From assembly GCF_000969835.1 (NCBI RefSeq), contig NZ_KQ033913.1, forward strand, positions 746,859 to 810,858: DNA of 64,000 nt, given 5' to 3'. The notes under the pieces are model-generated. The model saw nothing but the letters and a program-made list of their open reading frames with translations. It made no database searches and was not told the origin of the DNA. How positions within the stretch are numbered: the first letter of the stretch is position 1; the number at the start of each line of letters is the position of its first letter. This document shows, one piece after another, positions 52,137 through 60,258 of this stretch. Both the position numbers and the translations under genes were made by a program. The DNA is from Parabacteroides goldsteinii DSM 19448 = WAL 12034. Lineage in GTDB: Bacteria; Bacteroidota; Bacteroidia; Bacteroidales; Tannerellaceae.

Positions 52137-54804
52137 GTACCTGATGGTATATTCGCTTCTGGCCCTGCCTTGTGTTATGCAGGCGCAGGATGATGTAACG
52201 AATGCCTTCGATGACTTGAAAAGACAGGGTACGGTGAATGAGCAGGACTCGGAAATGCGCCGTGTGGCTTCGTCGGATGCGGTGAAGAGGTTGATACAAG
52301 AAAACCCGGAAGCCGGTTACTTCTGTTTTACGGAAGACCGGGAACACGATATCCGTATGACGGATGCAATCCCTGTGCGTTGGGTGGAACGGTCGGTTGA
52401 TTCGCGGACAAAGTTCCGGGGCGATTGTCTTCCGGGTGAGTTCTATACCTGGCAGGTAGGAATCTTCGCTCCCTATGAAACCTTGTCGGACGTATCTGTT
52501 ATCTTCTCTGACTGGAAGAATGAAAAGGGAAATAAGATTCCGGCTTCTGCTTTCCGTTGTTTTAACCTGGGAGGGACTGATACGAATGGCAAATCTTTTA
52601 AAAAGACGGTGAATGTCTCCAAAGGAAATGTGCAGGCATTATGGATCGGTTCCGATGTGCCTGTAACGGCAAGCGGCGTTTATAAAGGAAAAGTTACGAT
52701 CAAAGCTGCTGATGCCAAACCGGTAGAGATCGCATGTGAACTGACCGTACAAGGTTCTCTCATCGCCAACCACGGAGATAACGAAGGATGGAGGAAAACC
52801 CGCCTGCGCTGGTTGGATTCTTCCATCGGTAATGCCGATGAACCGACGGCTCCGTATGTTCCGGTTCAATTACAGAAACAAACGATTTCCTGGTTAGGAG
52901 GAACGATGGAACTGTCGAAAGAAGGTCTTCCTCAATCCCTTTCTACCCGTTATGATCAGAGTAACCAGCTGAACGATCAGAGCAATACTCCCGTTCTGGC
53001 AGGAGAAATGCGGTTCGTGATAGAAACGGAGAATGGCGAAGAAGTGCTGAAACCCGGTTCCCTGCGGATCACCGGACGGAATAATGCGTCGGTAAATTGG
53101 ATAGCTACCCGGAAGAACCGTAATTTTGAAGTACAGTGTTCCGGTAAATTCGGTTTCGATGGTCTGGTCGATTATCAGATACAGGTGAAATCCCAGGGAG
53201 ACGTGAAAGTAAAGGATATCCGCCTGGAAGTACCTTATACTTCGTATGCTGCCAAATATATGATGGGATTGGGACATAAAGGCGGTTTCCGTCCGGATTC
53301 TGTAATTAACTGGCAATGGAATGTCGACAAACATCAGGATAAGATCTGGATGGGAAATATAAATGCCGGTCTGAACTTCTGCTTCAAAGATGAAAACTAT
53401 GTCCGCCCGCTGGTGAATATCTATTATGGTTTAGGTAAACTGAACCTGCCTGCTTCGTGGGGAAATGCCAATAAGGGCGGTATCGATATTCTGCCCGATA
53501 AAGACGGTACAGTCCTGATGACGGCCTATAGTGGTGAACGGACTATGCAGAAAGGTGATGTTCTTCATTATAATTTCAATATGCTGGTTACTCCGGTGAA
53601 ACCGCTTAACCTGAAAGAACTGGCGGAAAAACGTTTCTACCATTCCAACAGCGATGTGAGTGCCGGTTATATCCCTGCTGCATTGGAAGCAGGTGCCAAT
53701 ATGATTAATATCCATCATAAGAAAGATGTATATCCGTTCATTAACTATCCTTATTATGATGAAGCAGTTCCGGATTTGAAACGTTTTATCTCGGATGCAC
53801 ACAGCAAGGACCTGGATGTCCGGCTTTATTATACGACCCGTGAGTTGACGGTGAAGATACCTGAACTCTGGGCGTTGCGTAGCCTGGGTAGTGAAGTGAT
53901 CCATGACGGTCCCGGAAAGGATGCCCGTACGCTGATCCATCGGAACGGTCCTCACGAATGGTTGAACAAGAACCTGACGACTCATTTCATTCCGGCCTGG
54001 TATAATGCTTTTAATGAAGGTAAATATGCCGGCGATATGGATATCTCGGTTATTACTACCCCTGATTCCCGCTGGAACAATTACTATCTGGAAGGTTTGG
54101 ATTGGATGATAAAGAATCTGGGGCTGGATGGTGTTTATATTGATGACAGTGCTCTGGACCATCAAACATTGCAACGTGCCCGCCGTATTATGGATGCCGA
54201 CGGAAAGCGCCGGCTGATAGATATCCATTCCTGGAACCATATGAACCAGTGGGCCGGTTATGCCAATTCACTGCATTTGTATCTGGAACTGTTACCTTAT
54301 GTGGACCGCACCTGGATCGGTGAAGGTTTCAGAGCAAATAATACGCTGGATTTCTGGCTGGTGGAAATGTCCGGTATTCCTTTCGGCTTGATGAGTGAAA
54401 CGCTGGATGCCCGGAACCTATTCAGAGGGATGGTTTACGGAATGCTTCCCCGTTTGCCGTGGAGCGGAAATCCTGTTCCGCTTTGGAAACTTTGGGATGA
54501 TTTTGGCATGAAGAATGCACAGATGAGAGGTTATTGGGACGAACGTTGTCCGGTGAAAACGGATAATAAGGACATCCCGGCTACCGTTTATGTGAATGGT
54601 GATAAAGCGCTGGTGGTACTGGCAAACTGGACGGATATGCCTCAGACGGCTGAAATCACACTGGATGAGGAATTGCTCGGATTCAAACCATCTTCTTATA
54701 TCTTACCTGAGATTAGAAATACACAATGGGAAGGAAAACTGTCTTCCTTGAAGCAATGTGAGATTATGGGGAGAGGCGGAATGATTATTTTACTGGAAAA
54801 ATAA
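52117..54804 (+). CDS. DUF6067-like exported protein, putative glycosidase
   Basis: 895 residues from the ATG at 52117, which begins a signal peptide (MLRKQIKYLMVYSLLALPCVMQAQ); the frame is open upstream to 52066, inside GH89. The first ~490 residues are beta-rich domains. The rest looks like a TIM barrel with YIPAALEAGANMINIHHKKD, YIDDSALDHQT, DIHSWNHMNQW and YVDRTWIGEGF, consistent with a clan-type glycoside hydrolase whose acids could be the Asp pair in YIDD and the Glu in IGEGF. The family is recognised only as DUF6067; no activity is assigned. It is coupled to GH89, suggesting that the two act on successive linkages of one glycan. Confidence 0.75.
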   Translation: MLRKQIKYLMVYSLLALPCVMQAQDDVTNAFDDLKRQGTVNEQDSEMRRVASSDAVKRLIQENPEAGYFCFTEDREHDIRMTDAIPVRWVERSVDSRTKFRGDCLPGEFYTWQVGIFAPYETLSDVSVIFSDWKNEKGNKIPASAFRCFNLGGTDTNGKSFKKTVNVSKGNVQALWIGSDVPVTASGVYKGKVTIKAADAKPVEIACELTVQGSLIANHGDNEGWRKTRLRWLDSSIGNADEPTAPYVPVQLQKQTISWLGGTMELSKEGLPQSLSTRYDQSNQLNDQSNTPVLAGEMRFVIETENGEEVLKPGSLRITGRNNASVNWIATRKNRNFEVQCSGKFGFDGLVDYQIQVKSQGDVKVKDIRLEVPYTSYAAKYMMGLGHKGGFRPDSVINWQWNVDKHQDKIWMGNINAGLNFCFKDENYVRPLVNIYYGLGKLNLPASWGNANKGGIDILPDKDGTVLMTAYSGERTMQKGDVLHYNFNMLVTPVKPLNLKELAEKRFYHSNSDVSAGYIPAALEAGANMINIHHKKDVYPFINYPYYDEAVPDLKRFISDAHSKDLDVRLYYTTRELTVKIPELWALRSLGSEVIHDGPGKDARTLIHRNGPHEWLNKNLTTHFIPAWYNAFNEGKYAGDMDISVITTPDSRWNNYYLEGLDWMIKNLGLDGVYIDDSALDHQTLQRARRIMDADGKRRLIDIHSWNHMNQWAGYANSLHLYLELLPYVDRTWIGEGFRANNTLDFWLVEMSGIPFGLMSETLDARNLFRGMVYGMLPRLPWSGNPVPLWKLWDDFGMKNAQMRGYWDERCPVKTDNKDIPATVYVNGDKALVVLANWTDMPQTAEITLDEELLGFKPSSYILPEIRNTQWEGKLSSLKQCEIMGRGGMIILLEK

Positions 54805-54820
54805 AGGAATATATAGGTTA

Positions 54821-54918
54821 GTTCCGATTTGTATAAGTTAAAGGACCGAAAGATACCATTTCGGTCCTTCTTTTTTCTTCGAAGTGTAAAATCCGGTACT
54901 GTCTTTTCTCTATCTTTG
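54821..54918 (+). promoter_or_regulatory. Locus operator and -7 box of the AraC gene (possible autoregulation)
   Basis: Box 1 GTTCCGATTTGTATAAGTTA at 54821 is one of the best copies. Box 2, expected 31 nt later at 54852, is degenerate (GATACCATTT) because it lies in the terminator. A perfect -7 TATCTTTG is at 54911-54918, 59 nt after that point. Confidence 0.58.
54841..54876 (+). terminator. Terminator of the GH89-DUF6067 operon
   Basis: AAGGACCGAAA / TTTCGGTCCTT (54841-54851, 54859-54869) with a T run at 54871-54876. It overlaps the second operator box of the AraC gene. Confidence 0.88.
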
Positions 54919-54943
54919 CTTCAGAACAAGGGAAAGGAATATC

Positions 54944-55810
54944 ATGGATAACAAGACAACAGAACAGTCTCTTTGGGGACTTTTAGAGGGGATAACGGAG
55001 AATCTAAAATATAAACGTTTGGCAGATGTCTTTCGTTTCGTCTCTTTCCAGCCGTTTGAAACATTCGGTCCTCACCAGCATCTACGCATCGAGATCAACT
55101 ATGTAAAGAAAGGCAACTGCATCCTTCATCTGGAAAACGAAAGTATCAGTTTCAATGAGAACGAGATGATGATTATCTGTTCGAATGTGGAACATACCTT
55201 TGAAGCAGGCTCGGAAGGAACGACACTGATGCAGCTGGAATTTCTACCGGAAATATTTTCCCGTTTCAATCCGCATGCACAGGATGAGACAGGCGAGCTG
55301 ACTCCCGTAACGATCTTTTCGGAAGAGAACCGCCTGATTAAAATCGTGAATAATGTCCGTATCATGCGGGCTGTCCAACGCATTGTAAACGAGATGAACC
55401 TAAAAAATAAATACTATCAATACCTGGTGGTGATGTACTATGCGGAACTGCTGATTCTTATCTATCGTTACATGGATGAATCTTACTTGCCGATTTGTAC
55501 AAATGAGTCGCTGAAAAAGGCAATTTCCTATATTCGTATGAATTATCAGACCGATATATCCATCAGTGATGTGGCCGGGCAGACCGGAGTAGGCGAACGG
55601 TACCTCCGCAAACTGTTTGCACAACACCTGAATCTTTCCCCGCTGGATTATCTGAATCAGATCCGTATTAACAAAGCGATTGAATTGTTGCGCAATACGG
55701 AGATGTCGATCAAGGAAATCTGTTTTATCTGCGGGTTCAAATCACCGCAATACTTTTCAAGGGTCTTTAAACAGCAGATGGGGATCACTCCGCGGGAAGT
55801 TACCAAGTAG
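54944..55810 (+). CDS. AraC-family transcriptional regulator of the glycan locus
   Basis: A 288-residue regulator. An N-terminal cupin-like sensing domain (~25-130, FGPHQHLRIEINYVKKGNCILHLENE with its conserved His pattern) is followed by a linker and a C-terminal double helix-turn-helix (~185-285): DISISDVAGQTGVGERYLRKLF for the first HTH and MSIKEICFICGFKSPQYFSRVFKQ for the second. Proteins of this type bind pairs of direct-repeat half-sites and activate in response to a small sugar. It lies between the GH89 block and the catabolic operon, and its own promoter carries the same operator as the other locus promoters. It is therefore the best in-window candidate for the regulator that reads those boxes. 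Confidence 0.9.
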   Translation: MDNKTTEQSLWGLLEGITENLKYKRLADVFRFVSFQPFETFGPHQHLRIEINYVKKGNCILHLENESISFNENEMMIICSNVEHTFEAGSEGTTLMQLEFLPEIFSRFNPHAQDETGELTPVTIFSEENRLIKIVNNVRIMRAVQRIVNEMNLKNKYYQYLVVMYYAELLILIYRYMDESYLPICTNESLKKAISYIRMNYQTDISISDVAGQTGVGERYLRKLFAQHLNLSPLDYLNQIRINKAIELLRNTEMSIKEICFICGFKSPQYFSRVFKQQMGITPREVTK

Positions 55811-55907
55811 TTTCCGTTTTGTACACATTTTTTTCGTAAAAGGTCCTTCCTGCATACGTTGAGATATGAATTTCGGGCTGACTTTTTGTATACTCCGGCT
55901 AACTTTG
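55811..55907 (+). promoter_or_regulatory. Locus operator pair and -7 box, RraA catabolic operon
   Basis: Box 1 TTTCCGTTTTGTACACATTT at 55811, box 2 GGTCCTTCCTGCATAC at 55842 (31 nt apart), and a perfect -7 TAACTTTG at 55900-55907, 58 nt after box 2. Predicted leader about 35 nt before the ATG at 55947. Confidence 0.68.
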
Positions 55908-55946
55908 TGATCAGTAATCATTGAATAATTTATACTGATAAACTAT

Positions 55947-56645
55947 ATGGATATGAAAGAATGGAATGATGATAAAGCTCTGTTCTCTTTGATAAAGGAG
56001 GAGCTTTATACCGCAGTAATCGGTGACATAATGGATAAGATGGGATATACCCGTCAGTTCCTTCCACCGCAGATTTGTCCGCTTCGTGATGATATGCTGG
56101 TGGTGGGACGTGCTATGACCGTGCTGGAGGCTGATGTGCTGGAACATGGCAAAAAGTGCGGAGAAAATCCGTTGCTGAAACGCTCTTTCGGGTTGATGCT
56201 CGAAGCGTTGGATGACCTGAAAGAAGATGAAGTGTATGTTTGCTCCGGTTCGTCTCCTTGTTATGCTTTGTGGGGAGAGTTGATGAGTGCCCGTGCTATC
56301 CAGTGTAAAGCGGCCGGCGCAGTGGTCAATGGGTATTCTCGGGATACAAAAGGTATTTTGGCACTCGACTTTCCCTGTTTTTCTTACGGACCTTATGCAC
56401 AAGACCAGGCGCCGAGAGGAAAAGTAATTGATTATCGGGTACCTATCGAAATGGATGGCGTGCGAATTAATGATGGCGATATACTGATAGGAGATATCGA
56501 CGGTGTATGTGTCGTACCCCGCAGCATTGAAGAAGAAGTCTTTACCCGCGCCCTTGAAAAAGCCCGCGGCGAGCGTATGGTATTAAAGAAAATTCAGGAA
56601 GGAATGAAAGCCCGCGACGCTTTCGATCAGTTTGGAATCATGTAA
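55947..56645 (+). CDS. RraA-fold protein, putative 2-keto acid aldolase
   Basis: A 232-residue cytosolic protein of the RraA / class II HMG-CHA aldolase fold. The family core GELMSARAIQCKAAGAVVNGYSRDT (~111-135) and GDIDGVCVVP (~187-196) are intact, including the Arg-Asp pair that in the aldolases binds metal and pyruvate. Next to a sugar-acid dehydratase and an SDR, a role as a retro-aldol enzyme on a 2-keto-3-deoxy sugar acid is more plausible than RNase E inhibition, since Bacteroidales RraA-like proteins with this context are metabolic. First gene of a five-gene operon under the locus operator. Confidence 0.75.
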   Translation: MDMKEWNDDKALFSLIKEELYTAVIGDIMDKMGYTRQFLPPQICPLRDDMLVVGRAMTVLEADVLEHGKKCGENPLLKRSFGLMLEALDDLKEDEVYVCSGSSPCYALWGELMSARAIQCKAAGAVVNGYSRDTKGILALDFPCFSYGPYAQDQAPRGKVIDYRVPIEMDGVRINDGDILIGDIDGVCVVPRSIEEEVFTRALEKARGERMVLKKIQEGMKARDAFDQFGIM

Positions 56646-56662
56646 TTAAATCGGAATAGACA

Positions 56663-57832
56663 ATGAAAATCACAGATGTTAAAGTATGGTTGGTACAAGG
56701 TATCAAATATAACTGGACGCTACTTAAAATATATACAGACGAAGGCTACACCGGTGTCGGCGAAGCAACCAACTGGCCCGGGAGCCCGATCGTTTTCGAA
56801 GCTGCCAAACATGTGGGACAGCGTATTATCGGCCTCGACCCGATGAAAACGGATTTTATCTGGACAAAACTTTATCGTGACCTGAACTGGATCGGCCCGT
56901 ATGGAGCCAGCCTGTGCGCTATCAGCGGTATCGACATGGCCTTGCTGGACCTGAAGGCGAAAGTGTTGGGTGTTCCCTGTTATGAATTACTGGGAGGTGC
57001 TTATCGCAAAGATATTCTGTTGTATGCAAACTATTGGTTTACCGGTGGTGGCCATAATGCAAAAGATTATACGGAGCAGGCCCTGAAAGTAAAAGAGGCA
57101 GGATTTACCGGATTGAAATTCGACCCGTTTGCACATACCAATTATTTCTATGGCGAAGACCTGGCCTCGAATCTGACTTTGACAGCCGAGCAACAGGACC
57201 TGGCTTTCGATGTATCGAAAGCTGTCCGCGACGCGGTTGGACCGGAGTTCGATATTATGATCGAGACGCATGCCATGTTGAACTACCGCGTAGCAGTGAA
57301 GATGGCCGAACGGTTGGCAAAGCTGGATATCACCTGGTATGAGGAACCTGCCGGCCCTGAAAGTTCCCAGACTTTGCGGGCTATGCGTGAACGTATCCCT
57401 TCGGATGTGGCCATCTGTGTGGGAGAACGCCATTATACCCGTTTCGGTATTCGTTCTTTGTTGGAAAAACATGTCTGTGACGTGATTATGCCGGATATTA
57501 CCCGTTGCGGAGGCCCTTCGGAAATGAAACGGATGGCTACGATGGCGGAAGCCTATAATGTGCTGATTGCACCTCACAATCCGAACGGGCCGTTATCGAC
57601 ACTGGCTTCTTCGCATGTGTGTGCCGCGATACCGAATTTCTTCCGTCAGGAGTTTATGTTTAACGATGTTCCCTGGAGAGATACGGTGATCGACCATCCG
57701 ATTGCCGAAATGGTTTACGACGGTCATCTGCATTTGTCCAATCGTCCCGGCTTAGGCGTCGACCTGGTGGAAGAGGAGATGGAGAAACATCCGGGTATTA
57801 CTACGAACGCTCCCGATAACTTCTATATTTAA
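56663..57832 (+). CDS. Enolase-superfamily sugar-acid dehydratase (mandelate racemase type)
   Basis: A 389-residue enzyme of the MR/MLE branch of the enolase superfamily. N-terminal capping domain (~1-120), then a barrel with LKFDPFA, Glu201 and His203 (IETH), Glu227 (YEEPAG), Glu255 (GER) and His305 (PHNPNGP). This arrangement matches the metal ligands and general acid of D-galactonate/D-gluconate-type dehydratases, with Glu in place of the usual Asp at the first ligand. It probably removes water from an aldonate to give a 2-keto-3-deoxy acid. It starts 17 bp after the RraA-like gene and 4 bp before the SDR gene. The actual sugar acid (galactonate, fuconate, rhamnonate or another) is not determined. 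Confidence 0.82.
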   Translation: MKITDVKVWLVQGIKYNWTLLKIYTDEGYTGVGEATNWPGSPIVFEAAKHVGQRIIGLDPMKTDFIWTKLYRDLNWIGPYGASLCAISGIDMALLDLKAKVLGVPCYELLGGAYRKDILLYANYWFTGGGHNAKDYTEQALKVKEAGFTGLKFDPFAHTNYFYGEDLASNLTLTAEQQDLAFDVSKAVRDAVGPEFDIMIETHAMLNYRVAVKMAERLAKLDITWYEEPAGPESSQTLRAMRERIPSDVAICVGERHYTRFGIRSLLEKHVCDVIMPDITRCGGPSEMKRMATMAEAYNVLIAPHNPNGPLSTLASSHVCAAIPNFFRQEFMFNDVPWRDTVIDHPIAEMVYDGHLHLSNRPGLGVDLVEEEMEKHPGITTNAPDNFYI

Positions 57833-57836
57833 GCGT

Positions 57837-58631
57837 ATGAGTTTTACGATAGACTATAAAGATAAAGTGGTGCTTGTTACCGGTGTATCATCCGGCATAG
57901 GATTGGGTACGGCTATCGAGTTTGCAAAGGCCGGAGCCCATGTTGCCGGGTGTTCCCGGAAAGCGGCAGGCGATACATGTGCGGTTGCCTTCCGGAAAGC
58001 CGTAGAGGCAGAGGGGGTACGGGCCTTATACAGGCAGGCAGATGTGACCTGTCCGGAAGACCTGGAAGCGCTGGTTCGGGAAACGGTCGGCACGTTCGGG
58101 CGGATAGATATCCTGGTCTCCAGTGCCGGAGTAAATGTGTTTGAGGGAGCCGAAGGATGTACCGAAGAACGTTGGCAGTATAACCTGGATTTGAATCTGG
58201 CTTCCCATTGGCGGTTGTCAAAGTTGTGTAAGCCTTATCTCGAAAAGAGTGGGGAAGGTGTCATCCTGTTGATGACTTCCAACCATGCGTTCGGTACGAT
58301 ACCCGGATGTTTTCCGTATAGCGTTACCAAAACGGCGATAACAGGACTGGTGCGTAACCTGGCAATTGAATGGGGACCAGCCATCCGTACGGTCGGTGTA
58401 GCACCCGGTTTTATTGATACGGCGGGCAACGATACCTGGTTTGACTCCTTTCCGGATGCGGAGCAGGAACGCCGGAGAACGATCAACCTGCATCCGGTTA
58501 AACGGATCGGCACGGTGGACGAAGTGGGCGCACTTTGTGTCTATCTGGCATCTCCCAAAGCCCGGTTTATCAGTGGAACGACGATTCTGATGGATGGAGG
58601 ACGTTCGGCCTTGATGCAGGATGAATTTTGA
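57837..58631 (+). CDS. SDR-family oxidoreductase, putative sugar or keto-acid dehydrogenase
   Basis: A 264-residue classical short-chain dehydrogenase. The NAD(P)-binding TGVSSGIG is at residues 14-21, NSAG-type SSAGVN at ~97, catalytic Ser148 (MTSNH), Tyr161 and Lys165 (YSVTK), and the C-terminal GTTILMDGG. Between a sugar-acid dehydratase and a sugar symporter it could oxidise a monosaccharide to its lactone (as L-fucose or galactose dehydrogenases do) or a 2-keto-3-deoxy acid. It is 4 bp after the dehydratase gene, so translation is probably coupled. Confidence 0.85.
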   Translation: MSFTIDYKDKVVLVTGVSSGIGLGTAIEFAKAGAHVAGCSRKAAGDTCAVAFRKAVEAEGVRALYRQADVTCPEDLEALVRETVGTFGRIDILVSSAGVNVFEGAEGCTEERWQYNLDLNLASHWRLSKLCKPYLEKSGEGVILLMTSNHAFGTIPGCFPYSVTKTAITGLVRNLAIEWGPAIRTVGVAPGFIDTAGNDTWFDSFPDAEQERRRTINLHPVKRIGTVDEVGALCVYLASPKARFISGTTILMDGGRSALMQDEF

Positions 58632-58674
58632 CCATATTTTCAGAAAAAGATATAGAACATTAAATATTGATACC

Positions 58675-60228
58675 ATGAATACTATAGACCTGGTCATTTT
58701 TATCGCCTACTGTGCCCTGATCCTGTTTGTCGGCCTGTTTGTCTCCCGGAAGAAAAAAGGAGAAGAACGGGATGCCGGCGATTATTTCCTGGCGGGGCGC
58801 GGATTGGCCTGGTGGGCAATCGGTGCTTCGATTATTGCTTCTAATATTTCGGCGGAGCAGTTTGTCGGTATGTCCGGTTCCGGTTATGCAATCGGGCTGG
58901 CAATGGCTACTTACGAATGGATTGCGGCGCTGGGATTGATTATCGTCGCCAAGTACTTTATTCCGATATTCCTCGAAAAGAAGATATTTACCATGCCCCA
59001 GTTTCTGGAGGAACGCTTCGATAAACGGGTCAAGACTGTCATGGCTGTTTTCTGGCTGGCTGTTTTCATCTTTATCAACCTGACTTCCATCCTTTACCTC
59101 GGTGCACTGACGATCGAAAAGGTGATGGGTGTCCCTATGATTTGGGGCATTGTCGGACTGGCGGCTTTTGCCGGAATCTATTCCATTTATGGCGGACTGA
59201 AGGCGGTGGCGCTGACCGATGTTATCCAGGTGGTATTCCTTATAGGCGGAGGATTGATAACCACTTATATCGCATTGAATATGCTGGGCGGCGGAGAAGG
59301 TGTATGGCAGGGAGTCACGAACCTTTATACACAGGCGGAAGATAAATTTCATCTGATTCTCGACAAGTCGCATCCGAGTTATAAGGATTTGCCGGGTATC
59401 TCCGTTATTGTCGGCGGACTGTGGGTTGCCAACCTCTATTACTGGGGATGCAACCAGTATATCATCCAGCGTGCTTTGGCGGCCAAATCGGTAGGAGAGG
59501 CACAGAACGGTATGTTGTTTGCCGGGTTTATCAAACTGCTGGTTCCTCTGTTGGTGGTGATTCCGGGGATTGCGGCCTTTGCTCTGAATGCCCCGTTGGA
59601 GAAGTCGGACGAGGCTTATCCGTGGTTGCTCAGCAATCTGCTGCCGGTAGGAGTGAAAGGGATCGCTTTTGCAGCGCTGACAGCGGCCATTGTCAGTTCG
59701 CTGGCCTCGATGATGAATAGTATTTCAACTATTTTCACGATGGATATTTACCGCTCTTATTTCAGGAAGGATGCCGGACAGCAGGAGTTGGTGCTGACTG
59801 GGAGATGGGCCAGCTTCGGGTCGTTGCTGATTGCGGTATCGATTGCTCCGATGTTGTCGGGGCTGGACCAGGCGTTTCAATATATCCAGGAGTTCACCGG
59901 CTTTATCAGTCCGGGGGCATTGGCTATTTTCCTGGCGGGGTTCTTCTATAAGCGGGCGACGGCAAACGGAGCATTGGCTGCGGCTCTCGGTTCGTTTGTG
60001 TTTTCTACGCTGATGAAATTCCTTTGTCCCGAATTACCCTGGCTGGACCGTATGGGGATTGTCTTTCTGCTTTGTTGGGGTTTGATCATCCTGTTGGGCA
60101 GCGGCAAACAGATGAATGAGGAATATACCACCCATCGTCCCGGTTTGTTCCGTACCAGCCGGCTGTTCAACGTGATGTCATTGATTGTCATTGCCATATT
60201 GGTGACGTTTTATTGCCTTTGGTGGTGA
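58675..60228 (+). CDS. Sodium:solute symporter (SSS / SLC5-like sugar transporter)
   Basis: A 517-residue inner-membrane protein from the ATG at 58675. The frame opens at 58621 inside the SDR gene, but those 18 residues are polar and basic (FRKRYRTLN) and the membrane helix starts at MNTIDLVIFIAYCALILFVG. About 13-14 hydrophobic segments. SGLT-type motifs include DYFLAGRGLAWWAIGASIIASNISAEQFVG and the YSIYGGLKAVALTDVIQ sodium-site region. It probably imports the monosaccharide fed to the SDR and dehydratase. Fourth gene of the catabolic operon. Confidence 0.9.
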   Translation: MNTIDLVIFIAYCALILFVGLFVSRKKKGEERDAGDYFLAGRGLAWWAIGASIIASNISAEQFVGMSGSGYAIGLAMATYEWIAALGLIIVAKYFIPIFLEKKIFTMPQFLEERFDKRVKTVMAVFWLAVFIFINLTSILYLGALTIEKVMGVPMIWGIVGLAAFAGIYSIYGGLKAVALTDVIQVVFLIGGGLITTYIALNMLGGGEGVWQGVTNLYTQAEDKFHLILDKSHPSYKDLPGISVIVGGLWVANLYYWGCNQYIIQRALAAKSVGEAQNGMLFAGFIKLLVPLLVVIPGIAAFALNAPLEKSDEAYPWLLSNLLPVGVKGIAFAALTAAIVSSLASMMNSISTIFTMDIYRSYFRKDAGQQELVLTGRWASFGSLLIAVSIAPMLSGLDQAFQYIQEFTGFISPGALAIFLAGFFYKRATANGALAAALGSFVFSTLMKFLCPELPWLDRMGIVFLLCWGLIILLGSGKQMNEEYTTHRPGLFRTSRLFNVMSLIVIAILVTFYCLWW

Positions 60229-60258
60229 ATATAGAAATAATTGTAATAACATATAAGT

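Noticed and set aside
58621..58674. Upstream start of the SSS symporter overlapping the SDR gene
   Set aside because: The extra 18 residues are polar and basic, and the first membrane helix begins directly after the ATG at 58675.
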